Shown here: piece by piece, positions 20,701 to 32,386 of the stretch
Layout of the letters: every line of letters starts with the position of its first letter
Numbering within the stretch: position 1 is the first letter of the stretch
From: Closterium sp. NIES-65
Taxonomy: Eukaryota > Streptophyta > Zygnematophyceae > Desmidiales > Closteriaceae
Direction: 5' to 3'
Length of the DNA stretch: 64,000 bases
Assembly: GCA_948144175.1 (NCBI GenBank)
Contig: CANXME010002120.1
Coordinates: 124,001-188,000 of the forward strand
Position numbers and translations under genes: made by a program
The notes under the pieces: model-generated
What the model was told of the DNA's origin: nothing
The model's database searches: none
The model's input: only the letters and a program-made list of their open reading frames with translations

Positions 20701-23700
20701 TTTCCCTCCCTGTTTTCCCCTCCCCACCCCAGCAGCAAGCAAGGCCAGCCAAGGCAGAGCCCAACAGTCCCCAGTGTACCCTCTTTCCCTCCCTGTTTTC
20801 CCCTCCCCACCCCAGCAGCAAGCAAGGCCAGCCAAGGCAGAGCCCAACAGTCCCCAGTGTACCCTCTTTCCCTCCCTGTTTTCCCCTCCCCACCCCAGCA
20901 GCAAGCAAGGCCAGCCAAGGCAGAGCCCAACAGTCCCCAGTGTACCTTCTTTCCCTCCCTGTTTTCCCCTCCCCACCCCAGCAGCAAGCAAGGCCAGCCA
21001 AGGCAGAGCCCAACAGTCCCCAGTGTACCCTCTTTCCCTCCCTGTTTTCCCCTCCCCACCCCAGCAGCAAGCAAGGCCAGCCAAGGCAGAACCCAACAGT
21101 CCCCAGTGTACCCTCTTTCCCTCCCTGTTTTCCCCTCCCCACCCCAGCAGGAAGCAAGGCCAGCCAAGGCAGAGCCCAACAGTCCCCAGTGTACCCTCTT
21201 TCCCTCCCTGTTATCCCCTCCCCACCCCAGCAGCACGCAAGGCCAGCCAAGGCAGAGCCCAACAGTCCCCAGTGTACCCTCTTTCCCTCCCTGTTTTCTC
21301 CTCCCCACCCCAGCAGCAAGTAAGGCCAGCCAAGGCAGAGCCCAACAGTCCCCAGTGTACCCTCTTTCCCTCCCTGTTTTCCCCTCCACACCCCAGCAGG
21401 AAGCAAGGCCAGCCAAGGCAGAGCCCAACAGTCCCCAGTGTACCCTCTTTCCCTCCCTGTTTTCCCCTCCCCACCCCAGCAGCAAGTAAGGCCAGCCAAG
21501 GCAGAGCCCAACAGTCCCCAGTGTACCCTCTTTCCCTCCCTGTTTTCCCCTCCACACCCCAGCAGCAAGCAAGGCCAGCCAAGGCAGAGCCCAACAGTCC
21601 CCAGTGTACCCTCTTTCCCTCCCTGTTTTCCCCTCCCCACCCCAGCAGCAAGCAAGGCCAGCCAAGGCAGAGCCCAACAGTCCCCAGTGTACCCTCTTTC
21701 CCTCCCTGTTTTCCCCTCCCCACCCCAGCAGCAAGCAAGGCCAGCCAAGGCAGAACCCAACAGTCCCCAGTGTACCCTCTCTCCCTCCCTGTTTTCTCCT
21801 CCCCACCCCAGCAGCAAGCAAGGCCAGCCAAGGCAGAGCCCAACAGTCCCCAGTGTACCCTCTTTCCCTCCCTGTTTTCCCCTCCCCACCCCAGCAGCAA
21901 GCAAGGCCAGCCAAGGCAGAGCCCAACAGTCCCCAGTGTACCCTCTTTCCCTCCCTGTTATCCCCTCCCCACCCCAGCAGCAAGCAAAGCCAGCCAAGGC
22001 AGAGCCCAACAGTCCCCAGTGTACCCTCTTTCCCTCCCTGTTTTCCCCTCCCCACCCCAGCGGCAAGCAAGGCCAGCCAAGGCAGAGCCCAACAGTCCCC
22101 AGTGTACCCTCTTTCCCTCCCTGTTTTCCCCTCCCCACCCCAGCAGCAAGCAAGGCCAGCCAAGGCAGAGCCCAACAGTCCCCAGTGTACCCTCTTTCCC
22201 TCCCTGTTTTCCCCTCCCCACCCCAGCAGCAAGCAAGGCCAGCCAAGGCAGAGCCCAACAGTCCCCAGTGTACCCTCTTTCCCTCCCTGTTTTCCCCTCC
22301 CCACCCCAGCAGCAAGCAAGGCCAGCCAAGGCAGAGCCCAACAGTCCCCAGTGTACCTTCTTTCCCTCCCTGTTTTCCCCTCCCCACCCCAGCAGCAAGC
22401 AAGGCCAGCCAAGGCAGAGCCCAACAGTCCCCAGTGTACCCTCTTTCCCTCCCTGTTTTCCCCTCCCCACCCCAGCAGCAAGCAAGGCCAGCCAAGGCAG
22501 AACCCAACAGTCCCCAGTGTACCCTCTTTCCCTCCCTGTTTTCCCCTCCCCACCCCAGCAGGAAGCAAGGCCAGCCAAGGCAGAGCCCAACAGTCCCCAG
22601 TGTACCCTCTTTCCCTCCCTGTTATCCCCTCCCCACCCCAGCAGCACGCAAGGCCAGCCAAGGCAGAGCCCAACAGTCCCCAGTGTACCCTCTTTCCCTC
22701 CCTGTTTTCTCCTCCCCACCCCAGCAGCAAGTAAGGCCAGCCAAGGCAGAGCCCAACAGTCCCCAGTGTACCCTCTTTCCCTCCCTGTTTTCCCCTCCAC
22801 ACCCCAGCAGGAAGCAAGGCCAGCCAAGGCAGAGCCCAACAGTCCCCAGTGTACCCTCTTTCCCTCCCTGTTTTCCCCTCCCCACCCCAGCAGCAAGTAA
22901 GGCCAGCCAAGGCAGAGCCCAACAGTCCCCAGTGTACCCTCTTTCCCTCCCTGTTTTCCCCTCCACACCCCAGCAGCAAGCAAGGCCAGCCAAGGCAGAG
23001 CCCAACAGTCCCCAGTGTACCCTCTTTCCCTCCCTGTTTTCCCCTCCCCACCCCAGCAGCAAGCAAGGCCAGCCAAGGCAGAGCCCAACAGTCCCCAGTG
23101 TACCCTCTTTCCCTCCCTGTTTTCCCCTCCCCACCCCAGCAGCAAGCAAGGCCAGCCAAGGCAGAGCCCAACAGTCCCCAGTGTACCCTCTTTCCCTCCC
23201 TGTTATCCCCTCCCCACCCCAGCAGCAAGCAAAGCCAGCCAAGGCAGAGCCCAACAGTCCCCAGTGTACCCTCTTTCCCTCCCTGTTTTCCCCTCCCCAC
23301 CCCAGCGGCAAGCAAGGCCAGCCAAGGCAGAGCCCAACAGTCCCCAGTGTACCCTCTTTCCCTCCCTGTTTTCCCCTCCCCACCCCAGCAGCAAGCAAGG
23401 CCAGCCAAGGCAGAGCCCAACAGTCCCCAGTGTACCCTCTTTCCCTCCCTGTTTTCCCCTCCCCACCCCAGCAGCAAGCAAGGCCAGCCAAGGCAGAGCC
23501 CAACAGTCCCCAGTGTACCCTCTTTCCCTCCCTCTTTTCCCCTCCCCACCCCAGCAGCAAGCAAGGCCAGCCAAGGCAGAGTCCAGCAGTCCCCAGTGTA
23601 CCCTCTTTCCCTCCCTGTTTTCCCCTCCCCACCCCAGCAGCAAGCAAGGCCAGCCAAGGCAGAGCCCAACAGTCCCCAGTGTACCCTCTTTCCCTCCCTG

Positions 23701-26700
23701 TTTTCCCCTCCCCACCCCAGCAGCAAGCAAGGCCAGCCAAGGCAGAGCCCAACAGTCCCCAGTGTACCCTCTTTCCCTCCCTGTTCTCCCCTCCCCACCC
23801 CAGCAGCAAGCAAGGCCAGCCAAGGCAGAGCCCAACAGTCCCGAGTGTACCCTCTTTCCCTCCCTGTTTTCCCCTCCCCACCCCAGCAGCAAGCAAGGCC
23901 AACCAAGGCAGAGCCCAACAGTCCCCAGTGTACCCTCTTTCCCTCCCTGTTTTCCCCTCCCCACCCCAGCAGCAAGCAAGGCCAGCCAAGGCAGAGCCCA
24001 ACAGTCCCCAGTGTACCATCTTTCCCTCCCTGTTTTCCCCTCCCCACCCCAGCAGCAAGCAAGGCCAGCCAAGGCAGAGCCCAACAGTCCCCAGTGTACC
24101 CTCTTTCCTTCCCTGTTTTCCCCTCCCCACCCCAGCAGCAAGCAAGGCCAGCCAATGTCAACAGGAATGGAGTGTTGGCCCCGCCCTCGCTTGGGCAACG
24201 CCGACGACTTGGTCGGATGTACGGGAGTAGCAGCCGACCGTTCACAGTGGGATAGCTGCTCGATAGGTTACGTCGAGCTGCAGCGGACCACTGTGGTGTT
24301 GCTGTCGACCAAGGAGCCCGACAGCTGCAACTGACTGGTTTGTGCGACGGGTGGGCCGTCCGGGAGGTCAATGAAGCAGTCTGTCGACCTACAGCTCAAC
24401 GAGGAGGTCTATGGAGCATCCCGTTGAACTGCAACTCGACCGGGAGGACTGGGGAGCATCTCGTCGACCTACAGTTCGACCGGGAGGTCGACAAAGCAGT
24501 TCTGGTCGACGCAAGGGGTCCGTCGACCAGGGGGAAGCTCAACGGGAGTTGTGGTCGACCAGGAGGGACCCAGTGGTCGACCGGAGGGACTTGGGGGTCG
24601 ACCAGAGGGACCCAGTGGTCGACCGGAGGCACCTGGGGGTCGACCAGAGCACCAGGGGTCGACCCGGTCGACCGGGTAACCTGCTCGACGAGTTCTGCGA
24701 GGGCTCGCGAACGTCGTCAAGATCGCGATGGCGCAGGCGACTTTGGATTGGTATCCCAAAGTCAATGTGGCTCGTCAGGCGCAGACAACAGCCGACGGAT
24801 GCCCAACGAGGCAAGTCGGGCCAATCGTCTGCGCACACCTGCGAGCGCGCGCACTGCTGTGTTCTACGGGGCACGCCGTCGACCTGCTTTGTTGGCAGGT
24901 CGCCCTTCTGCAGTGCTGGCGCGGCTCCTCTATGCAATGCTGGCAGGCGATCGACCGAGCTGCGCTGGCGGTCGACCAGGCTAGCTGTAGGGTTGCTAGG
25001 TGCCTGATGTAGTCTTTGTTGTGATTGCTTCTTGTATTATTCTGGATTCTTAACTTTGCTAGTGGAAACTCTTGCCAATTTCTCTCGTGAATGTGCAAGC
25101 ACTAAGGAACCAAGCAAAGCTACGATCACCTTTAGTAGTTCGTGCCAACCATGTAGTCCAGCTCACAACCGTTGTAGAGTGTATCTGCGCATGGTGCGGT
25201 GAGTGTCGATCAAACACGCGACCTTCAGATAGGAGCCGACTTCTGCACCTACTAAGTCGTTCGTAGGCCGGCAGCAGCGATAGTCGCCATGGTCGACCCC
25301 GTGGTTGATGCGGGTCTAACGGACACCTTGGAGGCACGCTTGGCTAACGCGAGGAGACGCCATGCGGATGGCGAGTACGGGACGATCCCCTTGGTGATCG
25401 CCGAGTTGGGCATCCGGTCGCAGTGGGCGACGGAACACCCTTCCCGTCCTACTTCTCCTCGACCGGTGCGCAACAAAGGTGGTGTCGACGACGAGGTCGA
25501 CGGTGGTGCACGAGTCAGCGGCAGCGAAGGCACGAGGCAGAGAGGAGTGATCAATGTCGACGGTAGTGTCGACGGAATCCAGGCGCGAGTGCAGCGGTTG
25601 ACGGCGGCTGCAGGCAGCTCGCACGCCGACGTCGATGTTCGACGTCGCTCTCCTCTACGAAGTGGTGGCGGGCTCTCGGCGACGACACATGTGACGGCCA
25701 GCGGGATTGCAACGGCGTATGGCTACTTCAAGTTTTCGCCGGATCGAATCACCGTCGCTCCGCTGCAAGGTCGACGGGACCTCATCACCTGGAGGGAGTC
25801 GATCAAACCTCAGCTGGAGGTTGCCGGGCTGAAGGGCTTTGCCGACAGCACCGTGCCAATTCCGCCCGAGGAGGATGTCGGGCAGCGCGAGGAGTTTCGT
25901 TCTGCTCACCTGCTCACCTTCATGGTCATCTCGAGGTGCTGCTTGCCGGTGGTGCAGCTGGCGCTCAGGAGCTGTCGAGAGCGTCTGGATGCTGGTCACC
26001 AGGCATGGCGCTTCATCATATCGACGTACCAGGTTAGGGACGACCTGTACATCGGACAGCTAGAGGAGAAGATGACTCACATTCGGATGGGCGAGCAAGA
26101 GTCAGCGACGGATTACTGCAATTGTGCTCGACGGATCCTGGCCGAGATGCGAATGGCGGGCGCCGAATACTCGACGGCGTCCTACATCACCCACATCGTC
26201 AAGGGCTTGCCACACAGCTACAATCTCATGAAGAGAATGATGATGGTGCCCGGCACGCGTGAGTCCCTTGACGAGGACTCCATCACCAGCTACATTCTTG
26301 AGGATGAGGCGATGCAGGAGGCAGAGCAGCCCACGGAGTTCCTTCCGCAGGCGAGTTACGCTGCACCGACGAAGCCGAATTATCAGCAGGAGCAGCACGA
26401 AAAGCCAGGCGGAGGTGGTAGCGGAGGTGGGCGGTCGACGAAGGACGTCAACGAGAAGAGGTCGACGCGGGACAAGGGTCGACGAGGTGGTGGTCGACGG
26501 CGGGAGTGCTGGATCTGCGGCGACCCTGACCATCTCTCCTTTGAGTGCTCCAACTGCGATGACCGTGACAAGGACGACAACAAGGCAGGCCGCGGACGAT
26601 CGGCCAGTCGTCGCCCCCGTCGAGTAGAGAAGCCGCGCAAGGAGAAGCAAGCGTCGAAGAAGACGTCGTCGACGAAAGACGTCGACAGCTCCAGCGGCAA

Positions 26701-29700
26701 GAGCCAAGGCGACGGGGAGGCGTCGTGCTCGATGGTCGGCGTAGTGGAGCCGACGGTCTCGCTGGCGCCGGAGGCTGGCGAGGACTTCCAGGCAGTGGCG
26801 GCAGCCATGCAGGCCAAGCCGATGGCGGTGCTACTCGACAGCGGGTGCTCCCACCACCTGATGGGGACGAAGTCGGTCTTCGTCGACATGGGGCCGAGCG
26901 ACGGGGTGAAGCACGTGCGTGGGTTCAACGGGGCATTGCAGCCTGTCAAGGGTCGCGGAACCGTCGCTATGCAAGGGGAGGCCGGGAAGTGGGTCCTCAT
27001 CCCCGACGTACTTTACGTTCCGTGCGTACAGGCAAACGTGTTGTCTGCTGGCCAGCTGAAGGAGAGCAGAGTGCTGCTGCAGGGCGATGGCGATGAGATG
27101 CTGCTCATCTCTGCGACTGGGGAGGTGCTCGGTCGAGCTCGCTACACCAGACGGATACTCTGCACTGACCTTCGCCCCTGCTCGACGCAGTTGCCGTCGA
27201 CCGAGGTGGTGGCTCTACGGACGATCATCTCCGCGACGAAGACGACCCCCGACAGGATGCATGCACGGCTCGCACACGTCAGCCTCGACACGATCAAGAG
27301 CTCGGCGAAGCATGATGTTGCTACTGGGCTCGACATCACGTTGTTTACCGGAGCAGACCCGCTGTGTGTCCCGTGCATCGGAGAAAAACTGGCACGCCAC
27401 ACCTTCCCCACCAAGGGCTCGGATGCAGCGGAGGCGCTGACTGTCGTGCACATTGACTTGTGCGGGCCGTTTCCGGTGGCTGCCAAGGATGGCAGCTTGT
27501 ACTTCCTACTGCTGAAGGATCACCATACTCGATTCGTGTGGGCAATGCCGGTTGCTAAGAAGAGCGATGTGCTGCGCGAGTTCGAGAAGTGACTGGTGCT
27601 TGTGGAACGACAAACAAAGAAGTCGGTTCTGTCGCTTCGCTCCTATCAAGGGGGGGAATTCCTCGGGAAGGCGTTCACCGATTTCGTCGACGGGAAGGGC
27701 ATCGTCCACGACCTGACGTGCCCCTACACTCCGCAGCAGAATGGCATGGCTGAGCGGGAGATGCGCATGGTCGTCGAGTCCGTGCGGACGATGCTACTGC
27801 ACATGGGCGTGCAGCATCACTGGTGGCACCTTGCTCTATGATAAGCGGTCTGGGTGCGCAACTGCTTTGAGCGGTCGACGACGCCGCCGGGAACGACTCC
27901 GTACCAGCTGCTGACCGGGCAGAGGCCCAACCTTACGCTAGCACGGGTGTGGGGTTGCATGGTGCAGTTCATGGTTCCCGAGCAGCAACGAGGCGGGAAG
28001 CTGGCGCCGAAGGCTCGTTGGGGGCTTCACCTGGGTGTGTCGCCGAAGAGCAAGGGCTGGGAGGTGCTCGACCTGACCGACAACAAAGTGGTCACGTCGG
28101 TCGAGGTGATCTTCTACGAGACGCTGTCACTGGAGGTGTGGAAGGCGAAGTATGGGCCGGCGTTGGAGCGGACGCAGGCGCACCCGCCGACGGACACCTC
28201 GACGGCGACGGTTCCCTTGCTCGCCGAAGTCGACGAGCTTGCTGATGAAGATGTTGTGGAGGTTCTTCCACCTCCCCCTGTTCTTGCTCCTCCCTCTCTC
28301 GTCGCCGATCTGCCTGCGCCGACACATGTGTCGGCCACCAACGATGAGGGGAGACTGGAGGCGTCGCCTGTGGCGCCGGCTAGTGGCATCGCCGGCGGAC
28401 GACAAGGCGCCAAGCTTGTCGACTACGATGGGAAGCCGTCGATGACAGGGGAGCACCTGACAGGGGAGCCGATCAAACAGGAGGCATCGGCAGGGGTACA
28501 CTCGACAGGGGAGCGGCAGACGGAGCGGTCAACAGGAGAGTTGTCAAAGGCAGCAGCAGAGGAACAGCCGGTCGAAGGGTCGAAGCAGCTGGTCAACGAC
28601 GTTCTTGTTGATAAGAAAGGGGAGCTGTCGGCGGGTGAGTCCACCGACAATGATGTAATGGAAGTGCCGATCACGAAGCCCGAGCTACGACGTACATGTC
28701 GAGCTTGACGGCCGCCGGAGCGGTTGTGCTTACATGCCTGCCTACCGCCTGCTGCCTTCACCACGGTGTACAACGAGGTCGACGACGACCTGCTGTACGA
28801 CGATGCCGAGGAGGATGAAGACCTGCTGGAGCTCGACGCGGAACATGCATGCCGACCTGGAACACCGCTGGGACATTGCCACGATGACGGTGAAGGAGGC
28901 GCTGTCGAGCTGGAAGGGCAAGGCGGTGAAGGCCGCCATGGAAGAAGAAATCCGTAGCCTCATCACTATGGGGACTTGGGAGCTGGTCGAACGCCCACGC
29001 GGGGTGAACATCATGAAGAACCGATGGGTGCTGACGACCAAGTACCGCATCGACGACACCGTCGAGCGCGAGAAGGCGAGGCTAGTCGTGAAGGGCTTCA
29101 CACAGGTGTACGGCGCTGACTGCGACAAGACGTCCTCCTCGGTGAGCAGCTACGTCACGCTGAGGATCTTCCTCAGCATAGTCGCCGTCCTCGATCTCAA
29201 CCTAATGCAGCTCGACATGAAGAATGCTTTCATGCAGAGCAAGCTTGACAGGGTGCTCTACATGTACCAGCCGGGCTATTTCAACGACGGGACCGGCCGG
29301 GTTTGTAAGCTGCTGAAGAGCCTCTACGGGCTGAAGCATTCGCCGCTACTGTAGTACAAGGCTCTCGGCAATGTGCTGCTGGGCGCTGGCTGGAAGAAGA
29401 GCCAGGTCGACGAGGCACTCTACTTCAAGGTCGGAGACGACGGAGTGACGTGCTGGGTGCTGGTCTACGTTGACGACCTGCTTGCCGCTAGCAGAAGCAC
29501 TGCGATGCTGAAGGAGCTGAAAGAGCTGCTGGAGGCCGCCTTCGAGCTACGTGAGATCTCACCAGTGGTGAAGTACCTTGGGCTGGAGATCGTGCGCGAC
29601 TGGCCGGCCAGGAAGCTGTGGCTGCACCAGCAGGGCTACGCCGACAAGCTGCGCAGGCGCTTCGTCGACCAGGAGCAGGGCGGTCGAGTCCCGAAGACGC

Positions 29701-32386
29701 CAGTCTCGGTTGACGCCTACGCTCAGCTGACGTTCGACAATGAGGAGGCTCAAGAGCGCGAGGAGGAGGAGTACCGGCAGAAGGTCGGCTCGCTGCAGTT
29801 CGCAGCGACGACGACCAGGCCGGACATCGCGTTCGCCTGCAACAAGCTGGGGAGCGGCCTCACGGTGAGGAGCGACTAGCATTGGCGCGAGGTCGACCGC
29901 TATCTTGCCTACCTCGCCGACACCCGCGACACTGCCCGGGAGTTTGGCGGCTGACCAGAATCATTGGAGCTGATCGGCTACGTCGATGCCGATGACGCGG
30001 GCAACAAGCAGAACCGGACGAGCACGGGAGGCTACGTGTTCGTCTACGGAGGGGCCGCAATCTCCTGGTCGAGCTCGCGCATCAAGTGCGCGACATTGTC
30101 ATCAACCGAGTCGGAGTACGTGGCGGCAACGGACGCCGGCAAGGAGGGGCGTCAACTTTGCTTCCTCCTTGCGGAATTCAAGCTGCTCGACGCTGGGAAG
30201 CCGACCATCCTCCGCGTTGACAACAAGTCGGCAATCACGGTCGCTGAGGGCTTGGGGCTGACGGGCAACCTCAAACACATGGAGCGACGCTACACCTCGC
30301 TGCAGCACATGGTGAGGCGCGGGAAATTTGTGCTGAACTACATCCCTACCACCGAGCAGCCGGCGGACTTCCTGACAAAGGCGCTGCATTTTCCGGCTTT
30401 CAACCGGTGCTCTGTCGCCATCGGCCAAGTTCGCCTGGTCGACGTTGGCGATGGCGACGACGAGGTGCAGCAGTAGGTGCCGTGCCCTTCAGCACGGCTG
30501 GTGCAGTGACGGCGTGCTGTGTGTGGGGTGCACGTCGAGGACGAGTTTTCTCCGTGGAGTACTGCCGTGTGGGCTGGAGGCCCAAGCGTGAGCGCGGCAG
30601 GGGAGTGTTCACAGGAATGGGGTGTTGGCCCCGCCCTTGCTTGGGCAACGCCGACGAATTGGTCGGATGCACGGGAGTAGCAGCTGACCGTTCACAGTGG
30701 GATAGCTGCCCGACAGGTTACGTTGAGCTGCAGCGGACCACTGTGGTGTTGCTGTCAACCAAGGAGCTCGACAGCTGCAACTAACTGGTTTGTGCGACGG
30801 GTGGGCCGTCCGGGAGGTCGACGAAGCAGTCCGTCAACCTACAGCTCGACGGGGAGGTCTACGGAGCATCCCGTTGAATAGCAACTCGACCGGGAGGACT
30901 GGGGAGCATCACGTCGACCTACAGTTCGACCGGGAGGTCGACAGAGCAGTTCTGGTTGACGGAAGGGGTCCGTCGACCAGGGGGTAGCTCGACGGGAGTT
31001 GTGGTCGACCAGGAGCGCCTGGTAGTCGACCAGAGGGACCCAGTGGTCGACCGGAGGCACCTGGGGGTCGACCAGAGCACCAGGGGTCGACCCGGTCGAC
31101 CGGGTAACCTGCTCGACGAATTCTGCGAAGGCTCGCGAATGTCGTCAAGATCGCGATGGCGCAGGCGACTTCGGACTGGTATCCCAAAGTCGATGTGGCT
31201 CGTCAGGCGCAGACAACATCCGACGGATGCCCAACGAGGCAAGTCGGGCCAATCGTCTGCGCACACCTGCGAGCGGGCGCACTGCTGTGTTCTACGGGGC
31301 ACGCTGTCGACCTTCTTTGTTGGCAGGTCGCCCTTCTGCACTGCTGGCGCGGCTCCTCTATGCAATGCTGGCAGGCGGTCGACCGAGCTGCGCTGGCGGT
31401 CGACCAGGCTAGTTGCAAGGTTGCTAGGTGCCTGATGTAGTCATTGTTGTGATTGCTTCTTTTATTATTCTGGATTCTTAACTTTGCTAGTGGAAACTCT
31501 TGCCAATTCGTCTCATGAATGTGCAAGCACTAAGGAACCAAGCAAAGCTACGATCACCTTTAGTAGTTCGTGCCAACCCTGTAGTCCAGCTCACAACCGT
31601 TGTAGAGTGTATCTCCGCAGCCAAGGCAGAGCCCAACAGTCCCCAGTGTACCCTCTCTCCCTCCCTGTTTTCCCCTCCCCACCCCAGCAGCAAGCAAGGC
31701 CAGCCAAGGTAGAGCCCAACAGTCCCCAGTGTACCCTCTTTCCCTCCCTGTTTTCCCCTCCCCACTCCAGCAGCAAGCAAAGCCAGGATAGGCCCAGCCT
31801 ACGAGTCCTATGTGTACCTTCCTTATCCATTTTGCCTGAGTAATGCTTCACATTCCAGCTGTTTCACAAAGTATCGTATGTTTCCCCTACGACACGACAG
31901 GCCCTGCATCGTTCAACATGCTTACTTGGCACACGAATGAGCACCGTGTGCCGTTTGCATCACCTTGCTTCATAAATGCAATCAGCGCCTCATTCAAGCG
32001 CCCCCAAGGTCGCAGGCTTATTCTCCCGCTGAAGTTACTAGCGTTCTGGCTGAATGGGGTGAGTGCAGTTTGCTGCATCTGCTACATTCTTTCTAAGGAT
32101 CTTCTCGAGTAGAGACTAATCATGGTATTCCCTACAACCTCAGGTGGAGCACCGCATCATGCACGGCAGTGATTTGCCGAGAAGCACGAACGACAACATC
32201 CGCGATGTAAACATTTATTATAACAAGATTTGGAACTGGACAAGAGCTGCAATTGGAGGAGCAATGGCCGCAAATGGTCCCCGGTGGCGGCCGGGTGTTG
32301 GGGCATGGTCGTTCGCGCGCAGCGATGTTGTTTTTATTAGTGGTGAGGGTCTCGAGGGCCTAGTAGCTAATGCTTTCACGTATTAG
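17772..32386 (+). CDS. Gene 1: multi-exon gene of unknown function, partner of gene 2
   Basis: Predicted exons: 17772-17934, 18058-19838, 20017-20353, 31859-32059, 32144-32386. All introns are GT..AG and the phases join without frame change (E-G-S-R, DLK/EHV, E-T-V, LNG/VEH). Parts in order: basic NLS-like KRKTRARKPKEVRKGKR; an Ala/Ser/Pro-rich tandem repeat; acidic SDEDSDDDD; a short coiled coil (AQIRQQARRIAELE); and a C-terminal region of about 300 residues with no family I recognise (FDLYVRRPRLGRKKVG, WHTNEHRVPFAS, YNKIWNWTRAAI). The large exon carries three in-frame TAGs (18564, 19302, 19554), so the gene is either decayed or spliced differently. The fourth intron position holds a satellite and a Copia element. 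AATAAA follows at 32453. Function is unknown; a nuclear protein is an inference from the basic tract. Confidence 0.5.
18268..19030 (+). repeat. Coding minisatellite of about 115 bp in gene 1
   Basis: About seven imperfect units of 110-120 bp, each encoding a motif like SAAAATISPSSAYVNAA followed by THQLAASHSIPGLPSAS in the gene 1 frame. A second forward frame is also largely open (Pro/Leu-rich), a by-product of composition. In the third unit the usual CAT CAG CTC reads CAT TAG CTC. Confidence 0.85.
20675..24155 (+). repeat. 83-bp minisatellite, about 42 units, in a gene 1 intron
   Basis: The unit contains CCAGTGTACCCTCTTTCCCT and CCCCAGCAGCAAGCAAGGCC. Spacing between equivalent words is 83 bases throughout (for example 20765, 20848, 20931). 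The plus strand is pyrimidine-rich. The array is cut at 24155 by the Copia element and resumes at 31620. Since 83 is not a multiple of three and units lack stops in most frames, ORFs of up to 1280 codons appear on both strands. They are artefacts. Confidence 0.97.
24156..25191 (+). repeat. 5' LTR of the first Copia element
   Basis: 1036 bases, TGTCAACAGG to TCTGCGCA. Very rich in GTCGAC words, with an extra GGTCGACC-type subrepeat compared with the 3' LTR. Confidence 0.9.
25289..30476 (+). pseudogene. gag-pol remnants of the first Copia element
   Basis: Gag occupies about the first 400 codons and ends in a CCHC knuckle near 26508-26550. The protease motif lies near 26830. GAG-pre-integrase text (MHARLAHVS) precedes the integrase core (VHIDLCGPFPV). 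RT and RNase H follow (LDMKNAFM, YVDDLLAA, LSSTESEYVAATDA). Order and motifs are those of Copia. The region is broken in several places and is treated as a fossil. Confidence 0.85.
30606..31619 (+). repeat. 3' LTR of the first Copia element
   Basis: 1014 bases, TGTTCACAGG to TCTCCGCA, directly followed by GCCAA of the target duplication and the resumed 83-bp satellite. Confidence 0.9.
31620..31795 (+). repeat. 83-bp minisatellite, right remnant
   Basis: About two units continue the array interrupted by the Copia element. The last unit decays into unique sequence before the predicted gene 1 acceptor at 31858. Confidence 0.93.

Larger units (their letters stand above)
24156..31619 (+). mobile_element. 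Copia LTR retrotransposon inserted in the 83-bp array (fossil)
   Basis: Two direct LTRs (24156-25191 and 30606-31619) begin TGT and end CA. They are flanked by the 5-bp target duplication GCCAA (24151-24155 and 31620-31624), whose sequence belongs to the satellite. The interior contains, in order, gag with a CCHC knuckle (CWICGDPDHLSFEC), an aspartic protease motif (LLDSGCSHH), integrase, reverse transcriptase (YVDDLLAA) and RNase H. Protease-integrase-RT-RNase H is the Copia order. The element is broken, with roughly five breaks. The LTRs differ at many sites and in length by about 20 bases, so it is older than the element at 57-62 kb. Confidence 0.92.

Noticed and set aside
20486-24371. Very long ORFs on both strands, up to 1280 codons, rich in P/S/Q or G/W/L
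   Set aside because: They are products of the 83-bp satellite, whose length is not a multiple of three and whose units lack stops in most frames. They repeat the same three phases of one unit.
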